A stretch of 64,000 bases of DNA from positions 496,001 to 560,000 of the forward strand of contig NZ_JAUSZM010000003.1 of assembly GCF_030817655.1 (NCBI RefSeq), in the 5' to 3' direction. Made by a program: the position numbers and the translations under genes. The notes under the pieces were generated by a model. The model was given only the letters and a program-made list of their open reading frames with translations, had not been told where the DNA came from and did no database searches. Shown piece after piece: positions 1 to 7,884 of the stretch. The first letter of the stretch is position 1. The number at the start of each line of letters is the position of its first letter. The DNA is from Streptomyces sp. V4I2. Its GTDB lineage: Bacteria; Actinomycetota; Actinomycetes; Streptomycetales; Streptomycetaceae.

Positions 1-555
1 GAAGGTCTTCTCCGGGGCCAGGAACATGCCCATCACCGGAGCGGAACCGTCCTCCTGCGCGACCATGCACTGGCCGAGATACCACGTCGAGTAGGGGATG
101 CCGGAGCAGTAGTCGACGACGCCGTTGAGGACGTAGCCGCCCTCGGTCTTCTGGGCCTTGACCGTCGGTGCGGACACCGACGCCGCCCTGAAGTCACGGT
201 TGTCGAACGCCCGGTCCTGAACCTCCTTCGGGTACCAGGAGGCGACGTGGAGGGCGTGGTTCGCGGCGAGCGCGAAGCACCAGGCGCTGCCCATGTCACC
301 TCGGGCAAGCTCCTTGCACACCTCGAAGAACGTCTTGGGTGACGTCTCGAGCCCGCCGTACGTCTTCGGCACGAACATGTCGTAGAAGCGGTTCGCGAGG
401 AACTTCTCGTGGATGTCCGGCGGGGTGTGGGTCAGCCGCTCCGCCTCCTCCTGGTGGGCGAGCAACTCCTCCCGCATCGCCCTCGCCCGCTCGACGAGCT
501 CCTCTTCCGACGGCGCGGCCAGGTCGGTCTGCGCGGCGGCGTGTGCTGTGGTCAT
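1..555 (-). CDS. Flavin-dependent monooxygenase, acyl-CoA dehydrogenase fold (3' end outside window)
   Basis: The reading frame starts at the ATG at 555 (MTTAHAAAQTDLAAP) behind a GGAG-type ribosome site and runs off the left edge after 185 residues, so the C-terminus is missing. The sequence has the N-terminal helical domain of the acyl-CoA dehydrogenase/HpaB-HsaA family, with VPKTYGGLETSP, a GDMGSAWCFALAANHA segment and the substrate-side YCSGIPYST motif. Family members are oxygenase components of two-component systems that hydroxylate phenols with reduced flavin from a partner reductase. The flavin reductase gene starting at 1795 lies just upstream on the same strand, so it is the likely partner. 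It is homologous to the protein at 2008-3249 but is a separate gene. The aromatic substrate cannot be deduced. Confidence 0.85.
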   Translation of the reverse strand, partial: MTTAHAAAQTDLAAPSEEELVERARAMREELLAHQEEAERLTHTPPDIHEKFLANRFYDMFVPKTYGGLETSPKTFFEVCKELARGDMGSAWCFALAANHALHVASWYPKEVQDRAFDNRDFRAASVSAPTVKAQKTEGGYVLNGVVDYCSGIPYSTWYLGQCMVAQEDGSAPVMGMFLAPEKTF

Positions 556-628
556 CGCATCTCCTAAGCGCCCGGAGGCACACATCACGTTTGCTGCCGT
601 CGCAGCGGCAGAGGTGGTTTTGAGGGGT

Positions 629-1795
629 TCAGTCGACGGCGGTCACGTGGATGCCGCGGCGCAGCTCGTCCTGGCCACGCATCTCCAGCGGGCGCTGCGC
701 GTGCTGCCCGAGTACGGCGGCGACCCGGGCCAGATCAGCTGCCTCGTAGCCCTCGACGAGCTCGCGATGGTCGTCGAGGAGCGAGTTGGAGGCATAGCTT
801 CCGCGGTCCAGTGCACGCAGGTTGAGCCCCGGCAGGCAGAGGCGGCGGTAGGTGTCCAGCAGGATCGCGGACCCCGCGAGCTCGACCATGCACTCGTGGA
901 AGCGCTCGTTGGCGCGCACCCACCCCTCGGGGTCGGTGAAGTGGCCGTCCTGGACGAAGCCGAGGGTGTCCTCCATGAGCTCACGCAGTCGCGCCAGCTG
1001 CTCCGGCTTCGCCTTCCCGACGGTCAACTGCGCGACGCCGATCTCGATGGCCAGCTTGGCCTTGTACACCTCGTCGATGATCGAGTTCGGGACGGGCGCG
1101 ATGAGGTACTCCCCTCGCTCTCGCCGAATGAGCCCCTCGTCGGCCAGCGCGGCCAGAGCGCGGTGGATGCGGTTGGCGTCCACCCCGAACTCCTCGGCCC
1201 ACCGGCCGGTTTCGATGGCCTCCTCGAAGTCGCTGCCCATGTCCAGCACGCGGGCACGGACCTCGCGCAGGACCGAGGCCTCCGGCGCCGTCTGCATCCG
1301 GCCGAAGCGGCCGCGGAAGTAGGCGAGCGGATGGCCGGAGTACGACGTCGCCTCCTCGACGTGGGCGAGGAACACGTAGTGGGTGCCCGCCTCGACCTGC
1401 TCGGCGACCCGGCAGATGAGGTGCGCGATGGCGCCGACCAGCAAGGGCGAGCCGTTAGACGCGGTTTCGGTGGGCACCCCGTCGTACTTGTCCGGGACGC
1501 GCGAGGCGAAGCGCGTGGCCAGGTCCACGTGGTCCTCGGCGAGGACGTTCACCGCGAAGGCCCCGCTGTCGCGCACCGCCGCGGCGGTGGCCGAGTTCCG
1601 GTTGAGACAGATGAGCAGCATCGGCGGGTCGTCGGTCAGCGAGCTGACCGCGCTCGCGGTGCTGCCGTACCGGGTGCCGTCGCACTCCGTCGTAATGACG
1701 GTGACGCCGGTGGCGAAGCGCCCGATGACGTCGCGGAACTCCCGCGAAGTGACCGGGCTGGGGCCGGCCTGCGTGACGGATGACGGCGTGGACAT
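629..1795 (-). CDS. Flavin reductase fused to a C-terminal winged-helix/FCD-like regulatory domain
   Basis: The 388-residue protein begins at the ATG at 1795 (MSTPSSVTQ) behind GAGGAG; the longer open frame to 1942 has no ribosome site and would cover the promoter. Residues about 20-170 form a flavin reductase domain (DVIGRFATGVTVITT, GSTASAVSSLTDDPPMLL, FAVNVLAEDH). From about residue 190 there is a winged-helix stretch (WAEEFGVDANRIHRALAAL, then ADEGLIRRERGEYLI), followed by an all-helical FCD/GntR-C-like region to the end. Reductases of two-component monooxygenases are normally about 170 residues, so the protein is twice the usual length. In Acinetobacter p-hydroxyphenylacetate hydroxylase the reductase also has a C-terminal regulator-like (MarR-type) domain that senses substrate. 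A similar ligand-gated reductase is inferred here. It should supply FADH2/FMNH2 to the oxygenases at 1-555 and 2008-3249. Confidence 0.85.
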   Translation of the reverse strand: MSTPSSVTQAGPSPVTSREFRDVIGRFATGVTVITTECDGTRYGSTASAVSSLTDDPPMLLICLNRNSATAAAVRDSGAFAVNVLAEDHVDLATRFASRVPDKYDGVPTETASNGSPLLVGAIAHLICRVAEQVEAGTHYVFLAHVEEATSYSGHPLAYFRGRFGRMQTAPEASVLREVRARVLDMGSDFEEAIETGRWAEEFGVDANRIHRALAALADEGLIRRERGEYLIAPVPNSIIDEVYKAKLAIEIGVAQLTVGKAKPEQLARLRELMEDTLGFVQDGHFTDPEGWVRANERFHECMVELAGSAILLDTYRRLCLPGLNLRALDRGSYASNSLLDDHRELVEGYEAADLARVAAVLGQHAQRPLEMRGQDELRRGIHVTAVD

Positions 1796-1864
1796 CACAA
1801 CCAACTCCTCTGGAGGCCCGCCGGGCAGGGCTCCGCGTGAACTCTGTGTGAACTCGATACGGGA

Positions 1865-1881
1865 CTGTATGACGATCGCAC
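1865..1881 (+). promoter_or_regulatory. Operator-like box A upstream of the flavin reductase gene
   Basis: CTGTATGACGATCGCAC differs at only a few positions from the box at 15728-15744. It lies 70 bases upstream of the reductase ATG, in the divergent promoter region between 1795 and 2008. FCD-type GntR proteins typically bind short dyads of this kind, and three such genes are nearby. The assignment rests on recurrence, not on binding data. Confidence 0.5.
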
Positions 1882-1966
1882 AATCGCGTAAAGAGGGGAT
1901 AGAACGTGCCGACCAGAAGGTTCGGCAAACCAAGGTCGCCACTGGCGCTGATTCCCTGCCTGCCTA

Positions 1967-1983
1967 TAGTATCGTCATACAAA
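1967..1983 (-). promoter_or_regulatory. Operator-like box B upstream of the second monooxygenase gene
   Basis: Read on the minus strand this is TTTGTATGACGATACTA, the same core as the boxes at 13729 and 15728. It ends 25 bases before the ATG at 2008, where a repressor would block the promoter or leader of the monooxygenase gene. Confidence 0.5.
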
Positions 1984-2007
1984 GTTTCATGTCGAGAGGA
2001 GAGCTCG

Positions 2008-3249
2008 ATGGCCGCAAGCCTGTACGCCGCGGACTCCGCGCCCCACCCTGCGGCGGAGGGCACGGTCGACCACCTCCTCGGGGTGGCCGCCAGACTTCGC
2101 CCCGCCCTCCGGGCCGCGCAGACAGAACACGAAGCGCTCGGCGGCTACTCGGAGGTGATCCACAAACAGCTCCTCGACGCCGGCTTCTACCGAATGCTCC
2201 AGCCGAAGCGGTACGGCGGCCTGGAGTTGCCCCTTGAGGACTTCCTCCGTGTCGGCACAGAGATCTCACGCGGCGACCCGGGCGTCGGCTGGTCGTTCAT
2301 CCTCGGCGCCGGACACGCGTGGCACATCGCGTCCTTCTTCCCCGAACAGGCGCAGGCGGAGCTCTTCGCGGGCGACCTCATCGCGCCCGGTCGCACCATT
2401 CCCCGTGGTCGGGCGGTCCGCACCGCGCACGGCTACCGGCTCTCCGGCACGTGGGACTACTGCTCGGGATCGATGTGGAGCACCCATGCGATGCTCGTCG
2501 CCCCGACCTTCACCGATGCGGACGAGGCGCTCGGGCTGCGCGTGTTCATCGTCCCGCGGTGCGACTACGAGATCCTCGACGACTGGGGCGGCGACCGCAT
2601 CCTGGGGATGCGGGCCTCCAGCTCGAACTCCATCCACGTCCCGGACGCGCTGGTCCCCGAACACCTCAGCGTGGTCTACGACTTCAAGGAGCAGGTCCTG
2701 GGCGACCAGGGCACGATCGGCTACCAGCTGCACCGCAACCCGATGTACCTGGGCCGGACGATCGCCTTCTTCAACTGCGAGCTCGCCGCCACGCAGATCG
2801 GCGCCGCCTGGGCTGCCGTCGACATGTTCGAGGAGCTGATGACGGAGCGCCCGACAAGTTTCCCGCCCATGATGCCGAGGACCGAGTCCACGGAGTACCA
2901 CCGCTGGTACGGCAAGATGCTCGCGCAGACCGACGCCGCCGAGACCCTGCTGCTCGGCGCGATGCGCCAGTACACCGAGCTGGGGCGGCGCTGGGAGCGC
3001 ACACGCCAGGAGTTCACGCCCGAGGAGGACGCCCGGCTGCGTGGCGTGATCCTTCAGGGCGCTCAACTGGCCAACGACGCCGTCGACTTGGCCTTCTCCT
3101 CGGCCGGGTCCAGCTCGGCGCGACTCGGATCGCCGATGGCGAAGTACTACCGGGACGTGGCGATGTTCAGGACGCACATCGCCGCACAGTGGGACGTCAC
3201 GTACGGGGCGCTTTCGCGCTACCACTTCGGGCAGCCGCTGACGTTCTGA
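2008..3249 (+). CDS. Flavin-dependent monooxygenase, HsaA/HpaB-like (acyl-CoA dehydrogenase fold)
   Basis: The protein has 413 residues from the ATG at 2008, preceded by AGAGGAGAG. Family marks include LQPKRYGGLELPL near residue 70, GDPGVGWSFILGAGHAW near 95, TWDYCSGSMWSTHAML near 150 and a C-terminal helical bundle with SSAGSSSARLGSPMAKYYRD. These are group D oxygenases that use free reduced flavin and O2 to hydroxylate phenolic rings, for example HsaA, HpaB or chlorophenol 4-monooxygenase. The divergent flavin reductase gene is the expected electron donor. Together with the dioxygenase at 10691 it would convert a phenol to a hydroquinone-type ring-cleavage substrate. The substrate is not known. 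Confidence 0.85.
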   Translation: MAASLYAADSAPHPAAEGTVDHLLGVAARLRPALRAAQTEHEALGGYSEVIHKQLLDAGFYRMLQPKRYGGLELPLEDFLRVGTEISRGDPGVGWSFILGAGHAWHIASFFPEQAQAELFAGDLIAPGRTIPRGRAVRTAHGYRLSGTWDYCSGSMWSTHAMLVAPTFTDADEALGLRVFIVPRCDYEILDDWGGDRILGMRASSSNSIHVPDALVPEHLSVVYDFKEQVLGDQGTIGYQLHRNPMYLGRTIAFFNCELAATQIGAAWAAVDMFEELMTERPTSFPPMMPRTESTEYHRWYGKMLAQTDAAETLLLGAMRQYTELGRRWERTRQEFTPEEDARLRGVILQGAQLANDAVDLAFSSAGSSSARLGSPMAKYYRDVAMFRTHIAAQWDVTYGALSRYHFGQPLTF

Positions 3250-3372
3250 GCCACCACGTGGCGACGGCGTTCCAGCCGGCATGCACCGCAGTGGGACCGG
3301 ACTGGGTTACCGAGCCCCTGTCAAGAGGCTCGGAACCACGGTCCTCGCCGCCGCCGGCGCCCGGCTCCTCGG

Positions 3373-3443
3373 CCGTCTGCCGTCTGCCGTCTGCCGTCTG
3401 CCGTCTGCCGTCTGCCGTCTGCCGTCTGCCGTCTGCCGTCTGC
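3373..3443 (+). repeat. Heptanucleotide tandem array CCGTCTG x10
   Basis: Ten perfect copies of CCGTCTG run from 3373 to 3442. The array begins 8 bases beyond the stop codon of the leftward GntR gene (stop 3451-3453) and lies between two convergent genes. There are no spacers, so it is a minisatellite and not a CRISPR. Its length is probably variable between isolates. Confidence 0.95.
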
Positions 3444-3450
3444 GCGAGCC

Positions 3451-4158
3451 TCACCGGTCCTGTATCTCCTTCAGGCTCTGGAGGACGTTGGCGGCGACGC
3501 GCCGCGTGTGCTTGGTGGAGACCTCGGCCGCCGTGTCCGCGTCCCGCTCCCGGACGGCGGTGACGATGTCGCGCAACTCCTGGATCGCCTCGGTGTGGTC
3601 TGCCGACATGCCCTTGACCCGCAGCACCCGCACCTTGGCCTGGACGCTCTCCACGAGCTGCCTCAGCACCCCGCTGCCGGCACCCGCCAGCAGGATGTCG
3701 TTGAAGTGGTGACGCGCCTTCAGGACCTTGCGCGGCTCGGCGGACTCCTCCGACGCGACTTCGGCGAACCGCTCCGCCGCCACTCGCAGGGCGTGCACCT
3801 GCGAGCGCGTCGCCTTCTCGACGAACCGTCTCACCAGCAGGCTCTCCAGGGCGGCCCGGATCTCGTAGAGGTCGCGCGCCTCGTCCAGGGTGGGCACCGC
3901 GACCACGGCGCCCTTCTGGGGCACGACCTTGATCAGACCTTCGGAGGTCAGCTCCCGGAGCGCCTCACGCACGGTCGTTCGCGAGACGTTGAGCTTCTCG
4001 ACCAGCTCCCGCTCGACGAGACGCTGGCCCGGCTCCAGGCGAAAGTCCAGGATCGCCTCGCGCAGGGCCGTGGCAACCTGCTCGCGCAGCGGTGCGGCGA
4101 CACGGCCGACAGGGCTCGTTGTCCAGGCCGAGGCGAGCGAGTTGGAGGTCATGGACAT
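3451..4158 (-). CDS. GntR-family transcriptional regulator, FCD subfamily
   Basis: The protein has 235 residues; the start at 4158 is favoured over 4152 by the AAGAAGGG spacing. An N-terminal winged helix spans about residues 18-85 ([20 protein letters not shown], then [19 protein letters not shown]). An FCD ligand-binding domain follows from about residue 95 ([19 protein letters not shown], with H-x3-N in [10 protein letters not shown]). FCD regulators usually repress catabolic genes and are released by a pathway carboxylate. It is a paralogue of the regulator at 5366-6142. A box resembling the other cluster operators lies in its own upstream region (4181-4200), which suggests autoregulation. 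Confidence 0.93.
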   Translation of the reverse strand: MSMTSNSLASAWTTSPVGRVAAPLREQVATALREAILDFRLEPGQRLVERELVEKLNVSRTTVREALRELTSEGLIKVVPQKGAVVAVPTLDEARDLYEIRAALESLLVRRFVEKATRSQVHALRVAAERFAEVASEESAEPRKVLKARHHFNDILLAGAGSGVLRQLVESVQAKVRVLRVKGMSADHTEAIQELRDIVTAVRERDADTAAEVSTKHTRRVAANVLQSLKEIQDR

Positions 4159-4180
4159 GACCCGACCCTTCTTGAATGGC

Positions 4181-4200
4181 GATCAGACCGTCCTACAAAG
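4181..4200 (-). promoter_or_regulatory. Operator-like box C upstream of the GntR gene
   Basis: On the minus strand the sequence is CTTTGTAGGACGGTCTGATC, matching 11 of 13 positions of the TTGTATGACGATC core seen elsewhere in the cluster. It is 23 bases upstream of the GntR start codon at 4158. It is the weakest of the main set. Confidence 0.35.
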
Positions 4201-4243
4201 ATACCCGGTTCTCCAGACCGAGAACCCACGCCTGCGCCGGTGA

Positions 4244-4290
4244 GTGCCAGATCGGTCAGGTCGCGAGACGCGACCTGACCGATCTGGCAC
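4244..4290. terminator. Perfect 22-bp inverted repeat with a 3-base loop
   Basis: The 22-base arm at 4244-4265, beginning GTGCCAGATCGG, is exactly complementary to the arm at 4269-4290, with the loop AGA between. It would form a very stable hairpin. It lies between the 3' end of the leftward SDR gene (stop 4524) and the promoter of the leftward GntR gene (start 4158). A terminator for the SDR transcript is the simplest role, although no T-run follows. A long operator is the alternative. Confidence 0.7.
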
Positions 4291-4464
4291 GAGAGGGCGG
4301 TCCACGACGTCGGCCGCGCCGACCGGGCGAGTGGCAATGACGACGCCGGCTGCGCCGTACCGGTGGAGCCGCCGGGCTGCCCGCGCCCGAGGTCCCCTAC
4401 GACGCGCCGTCCGCCTCGGCCGTGAAGGTGGGTGCGACGCCTGCCGGCAGAGCGGCTCGCATCG

Positions 4465-4527
4465 CCGTCACCCGTCACCCGTCACCCGTCACCCGTCACC
4501 CGTCACCCGTCACCCGTCACCCGTCAC
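4465..4527 (+). repeat. Heptanucleotide tandem array CCGTCAC x9
   Basis: Nine perfect copies of CCGTCAC run from 4465 to 4527. The stop codon of the leftward SDR gene (4524-4526) lies inside the last copy, so the array starts at the end of that coding sequence and extends downstream. The unit resembles that of the array at 3373 (CCGTCTG). Confidence 0.95.
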
Positions 4528-5369
4528 CGGGAGGCATCCCCCGCGCGATGCCGCTCGAGGAGCGCGTCGTCCGTCACCGAGACGTCCCACAGACCCGCTC
4601 CCCCGCCGCGGCGGTTGGTGTTCTGGACACTGGCGCCACCGTCGACGGAGAGGATCTCACCGGTGACGTAGGTGGCCTCGTCGCTGAGCAGGAACGCCAC
4701 CGTCGCAGCCACCTCGTCCGGCCTGCCGGCGCGCCGCAGCGGCGACGTGGCCGCGCGCCGGCGCATGTCGGCCATGCCGGCCTCGCCGAAGATCGGCGTG
4801 GGCACAATGCCCGGAGCCACGGCGTTCACCCGCACTCCGATGGGCCCCCCGTAGACGGCGGCGCCGTGGACCAGCCCAACCGTGCCGTGCTTCGAGGTGG
4901 TGTACGCGAGCAGGTCGTTGCTCCCGCGCAGGCCTGCGATGGAGGAGGTGACGACGATGGACCCGACACTGCCGCGCTCGAGGTAGTGGCGGAATGCCGC
5001 CCGTACGCCGAGGAACGGGCCCCGCAGGTTGACGGCCATCACCTTGTCCCACTCCTCGACGGACACGTCGACGAGGTCGGTCAAGGAGCCGGCGATCCCG
5101 GCATTGAGATGGTGCAGGTCCACCTGTCCGAACGCGGCAACGGCAGCCTGCATGTACGCGTTCACGCCGTCCTCGGTGGCCACGTCCGCACCGACTCCGA
5201 CGGCATCTCCGGGCACCGCCGCGGCGACCGCCTTGGCAGCACCTTCGTCGAGGTCGACGGCGACGACCTGCACCCCCTCCTCGGCGAGCCGCTCCACCGT
5301 GGCACGTCCGAGGCCGCCCGCGGCCCCCGTGACGACGGCGACCTTCCCAGCCAGTCCGCGCAGTGTCAT
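4524..5369 (-). CDS. Short-chain dehydrogenase/reductase
   Basis: The protein has 281 residues. It shows the SDR cofactor motif TGAAGGLG near residue 15, the NAG-type segment HLNAGIAG near 90, the catalytic Ser in VVTSSIAG and the YTTSK active-site motif near 155. The C-terminal VTGEILSVDGGASV is typical of classical NAD(P)-dependent SDRs. It then carries about 30 extra residues (NTNRRGGGAGLWDVSV) not usual for the family. Its ATG overlaps the stop of the upstream GntR gene (ATGA at 5366-5369), so the two are co-translated. It probably oxidises or reduces an alcohol or dihydrodiol of the aromatic pathway; the exact step is unknown. Confidence 0.9.
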   Translation of the reverse strand: MTLRGLAGKVAVVTGAAGGLGRATVERLAEEGVQVVAVDLDEGAAKAVAAAVPGDAVGVGADVATEDGVNAYMQAAVAAFGQVDLHHLNAGIAGSLTDLVDVSVEEWDKVMAVNLRGPFLGVRAAFRHYLERGSVGSIVVTSSIAGLRGSNDLLAYTTSKHGTVGLVHGAAVYGGPIGVRVNAVAPGIVPTPIFGEAGMADMRRRAATSPLRRAGRPDEVAATVAFLLSDEATYVTGEILSVDGGASVQNTNRRGGGAGLWDVSVTDDALLERHRAGDASR

Positions 5370-6142
5370 CTCGTTCGCCTCACGTCTGTCGTAGGTGTCG
5401 TGGTTGTCGTAGGTGTCGTGGTTGTCGTAGGGGGGTCGGGACTCAAGCTCTGCTTGAGGTTGCGCAGCGCCGTGACGGACGCCGCCTGGATGTGGTCGCG
5501 GTACAGCGACGCGGCGGCCACGGCGTCCTTCGCCTCAATGGCCGCGGCGATCGCGCGCAGCTCGTCGACGGAGGCGTCGGCCCGGCCGTCGGCGGACATG
5601 GAGGTGGCTCGGAGCATCCGCACCCGGGCCTGGATACCGTCGGCGATCTGCCGCAAGGCCGCCGAACCGGCGCCTTCGACGAGCACCTCGTATATCCGGT
5701 CCTTCGTCACTAGGACGCTACGGATGTCCTGCCGCTCGGCGACGGACTCGGCGAACCCATCGACGGCCGCCCCGAGGCGCAGGACCTGTGAACGCGCGGC
5801 CCGCGCACAGAATCGTTCAACGATCAGCGACTCCAACGACGCGCGTACGTCGTACAGGTCGCGGGCGTCCTCCAACGAGGGAGCAGTGACCACCGCACCC
5901 CGGTTCGGCACGACGCTCACCAGCCCCTCGGCGGTCAGCTCGCGCAGGACCTCGCGGACGGTGGTCCGCGAGACGCCGAGCTGGTCGACCAGCTCGCGTT
6001 CCACCAGCCGCTGTCCCGGCACCAGACGGAGGTCCGCGATCGCCTCGCGCAGGAGGGCGCCCACCTGTTCACGCAGGGGCGCTGCCACCCGTCCCAGGGG
6101 CTTGGAGTTCCACCCCTCGGAGGGCGGAGTGGCCGGTGGCAT
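5366..6142 (-). CDS. GntR-family transcriptional regulator, FCD subfamily (second paralogue)
   Basis: The protein has 258 residues with a winged helix at about 18-85 ([28 protein letters not shown]) and an FCD domain after residue 95. It aligns closely with the regulator at 3451-4158, including the shared [27 protein letters not shown]-terminus, so the two arose by duplication. The C-terminal tail is a low-complexity Thr/Pro run encoded by an 18-bp tandem repeat (5387-5431) that ends just before the stop. It starts 3 bases after the CMD gene (6146-6979) and its stop overlaps the SDR start. Confidence 0.93.
   Translation of the reverse strand: MPPATPPSEGWNSKPLGRVAAPLREQVGALLREAIADLRLVPGQRLVERELVDQLGVSRTTVREVLRELTAEGLVSVVPNRGAVVTAPSLEDARDLYDVRASLESLIVERFCARAARSQVLRLGAAVDGFAESVAERQDIRSVLVTKDRIYEVLVEGAGSAALRQIADGIQARVRMLRATSMSADGRADASVDELRAIAAAIEAKDAVAAASLYRDHIQAASVTALRNLKQSLSPDPPTTTTTPTTTTTPTTDVRRTR
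5387..5431 (+). repeat. 18-bp tandem repeat in the 3' end of the GntR gene
   Basis: Two perfect 18-bp copies (5387-5404 and 5405-5422, unit TGTCGTAGGTGTCGTGGT) are followed by a 9-base partial copy. They are 18 bases upstream of the GntR stop codon and, being in frame, encode its Thr/Pro tail. The repeat also abuts the GntR/SDR junction. Confidence 0.95.
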
Positions 6143-6145
6143 GGG

Positions 6146-6979
6146 TCACCGGCCCGCCGGAGCCGTCCTGGTGAGGAGCTCCTCACTCAGTACGGGGAGT
6201 GCCTGGAGCGCGCTCTGCATGCCCATGACGCTGGCGATCTCCATGACCTCCAGCAGCTCACCGACGGTGGCGCCGTAGCCCAGCGCGTTGTCCATGTGCG
6301 CCTTCCAGCCCTTCACGTACAGGTGCGTGGAAGCGCAGTCGAACGCCGTGTAGATGAACTCCTTGACCTTGGGCTCCAGCGAGCCGTTCTGCCAGGACAC
6401 GGACGAGAAGTCGGTGTAGGCCTCGAACAACTCGGGGTCGAGTTCGAGGATCTCGTCCCAGAACTCGTGCCAGTAGCCGCGGTTGGCGGTGAACCGTTCC
6501 TTCAGCTCGGTCCGGTACGCGTCGAGCTCACCGGGCCCGTGGCGCAGACCGCGCTCTTCGAGGAGCTCGGCGAGCAGGGGCACGCCGATGTTCATCGCGT
6601 GGATCCCCACGGTCGTTGTGAGCTCGATGACCTCGGTGATCTCGCCGGGGGTCGCACCGAGATCGAGGGCCCTGCGGATGTGTCGGCGCACGCCGGGGGC
6701 GTACATGTGCGTGGCCGCCGCGTCGACGGCCAGGTAGACCAGCTCGCGGGTCTTGGCGTCGAGGTGGCCCTTGCGCTGGGGCACACCGGCCAGCCGCACG
6801 TACGCCGCGAGGAGCCGCGGTGCGAGCTCGAGCACCGCCTCCCACTGCTTGTCCCACGCGCCATGCAGCTCGACGACGGCGTCTTTGAGCTCCTGTGCCG
6901 CTGGGAGCTCCTGTCCGGATGGGAGCTCCTGCGCCGACGGGTGCTCCCACTCCGACGGCAGCTGAATCTCCGTACTCAT
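6146..6979 (-). CDS. Two-domain carboxymuconolactone decarboxylase family protein
   Basis: The protein has 277 residues containing two CMD/AhpD-like domains, about 45-130 (KTRELVYLAVDAAATHMYAP, then GATPGEITEVIELTTTVG) and 165-265 (VKEFIYTAFDCASTHLYVKG, GATVGELLEVMEIA). The family includes gamma-carboxymuconolactone decarboxylase and AhpD-type proteins. The CxxC of AhpD is absent, so decarboxylase/isomerase-type or structural roles are more likely. The first 30 residues are a repetitive extension (LPSGQELPAAQELKDA) encoded by a tandem 18-mer. ATGA overlap with the upstream dehydrogenase gene (6976-7884) indicates translational coupling. Confidence 0.85.
   Translation of the reverse strand: MSTEIQLPSEWEHPSAQELPSGQELPAAQELKDAVVELHGAWDKQWEAVLELAPRLLAAYVRLAGVPQRKGHLDAKTRELVYLAVDAAATHMYAPGVRRHIRRALDLGATPGEITEVIELTTTVGIHAMNIGVPLLAELLEERGLRHGPGELDAYRTELKERFTANRGYWHEFWDEILELDPELFEAYTDFSSVSWQNGSLEPKVKEFIYTAFDCASTHLYVKGWKAHMDNALGYGATVGELLEVMEIASVMGMQSALQALPVLSEELLTRTAPAGR
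6887..6958 (+). repeat. 18-bp tandem repeat x4 at a gene junction
   Basis: Units at 6887-6904, 6905-6922, 6923-6940 and a degenerate 6941-6958 share the form GAGCTCCTGYSCCG plus GG. The array starts 17 bases beyond the stop of the upstream dehydrogenase gene (6976-6978) and encodes the repetitive N-terminus of the next protein (start 6979). Confidence 0.9.
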
Positions 6980-7884
6980 CCCGTCACCAGCTTCCGGTCG
7001 GCTGTTCGCTCAAACGTCCACCGGGCGATCTCGGTGTGGTCCGCAGTGTCGGGCAGCTCCTCCACTGCACGCTCCCAGATCTCCACGGCACTCCCGGAGA
7101 GCGGGCTCGCGACGCCGAGCTCTTGGGCCAGGTCGACGGCGATACGCATGTCCTTGACCATCAGCTTCATTCCGAAGCCGGAGTCGTAGGTGCCGGGCAG
7201 CACGAAGTTCGGGAACTTGTTGTCCGTCGAACCGCTGCGCCCGCTGGAGGCGTTGATCAGTTCCACCATGACAGCGGGGTCGAGCCCGAACCGCTCGCCT
7301 GCCAGGACGCCCTCGGCCGTGGCCAGCAGGTGCGTGGCGGAGAGCAGGTTGTTGATGGCCTTGAGCGCGTGCCCGGCGCCCACCGGGCCGGCGCGACGGA
7401 CGGTGCCCATGGTCTCCAGCAGCGCGGACAGGCGCTCGACGTCATCCTCGGCGCCGCCCACCATGATCGTGAGCTTGCCCCTTTCGGCGCCTTTGACCCC
7501 TCCGGAGACCGGCGCGTCGACGAGGGTGACACCACGGCTCCCGAGACCGGCGGCGAGACGCCTGGTGGAGAGCGGGTCGGAGGAGCTCATGTCCACGACG
7601 GTGCTGCCCTCGGCCAGGGCATCGGCAACCGTCGGGTCGCCGAGCACCGCCTCGACGACCGTGCTGCTGGGCAGCATGAGGATGACGACATCGGCGCCTC
7701 GAACAGCGTCGGCCGCGGTCTCGGCGGTCCGGGCGCCGGCGGCGGCCACCGCGGCACGGGCGTCCTGGCTCAGGTCGAACCCGGTCACGGCGTATCCGGC
7801 GCCGACGAGCCGCACCGACATCGGCGTGCCCATGTTCCCCAGGCCGACGAAGGCGACCGAGGGCCGATCGGAACGGTCAGGCAT
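6976..7884 (-). CDS. 3-hydroxyisobutyrate dehydrogenase-like NAD(P)-dependent oxidoreductase
   Basis: Starting at the ATG at 7884 (MPDRSDRPSVAFVGLGNMG) the protein has 302 residues; this start has AAGGGCG in front and overlaps the upstream CMD gene by 8 bases. The Rossmann motif GLGNMGTPM is near residue 14, the DAPVSGG substrate motif near 123 and the catalytic Lys in GAGHALKAINN near 172. These are marks of the beta-hydroxyacid dehydrogenase family (3-hydroxyisobutyrate, tartronate semialdehyde). A second member is encoded at 8692-9627. The role would be oxidation or reduction of a hydroxy acid released from the ring-cleavage product; the substrate is unknown. Confidence 0.88.
   Translation of the reverse strand: MPDRSDRPSVAFVGLGNMGTPMSVRLVGAGYAVTGFDLSQDARAAVAAAGARTAETAADAVRGADVVILMLPSSTVVEAVLGDPTVADALAEGSTVVDMSSSDPLSTRRLAAGLGSRGVTLVDAPVSGGVKGAERGKLTIMVGGAEDDVERLSALLETMGTVRRAGPVGAGHALKAINNLLSATHLLATAEGVLAGERFGLDPAVMVELINASSGRSGSTDNKFPNFVLPGTYDSGFGMKLMVKDMRIAVDLAQELGVASPLSGSAVEIWERAVEELPDTADHTEIARWTFERTADRKLVTG

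Noticed and set aside
413..1783. Long plus-strand frame of 456 codons over the flavin reductase gene
   Set aside because: It is the antisense shadow of a gene with clear reductase motifs and has no family resemblance or ribosome site.
3373..4527. CRISPR-like regular repeats
   Set aside because: The heptamer arrays have no spacers and no cas genes are near; they are minisatellites.
4422..6278. 618-codon plus-strand frame
   Set aside because: It runs opposite the SDR and GntR genes, includes the translated heptamer array and has shadow-like composition.
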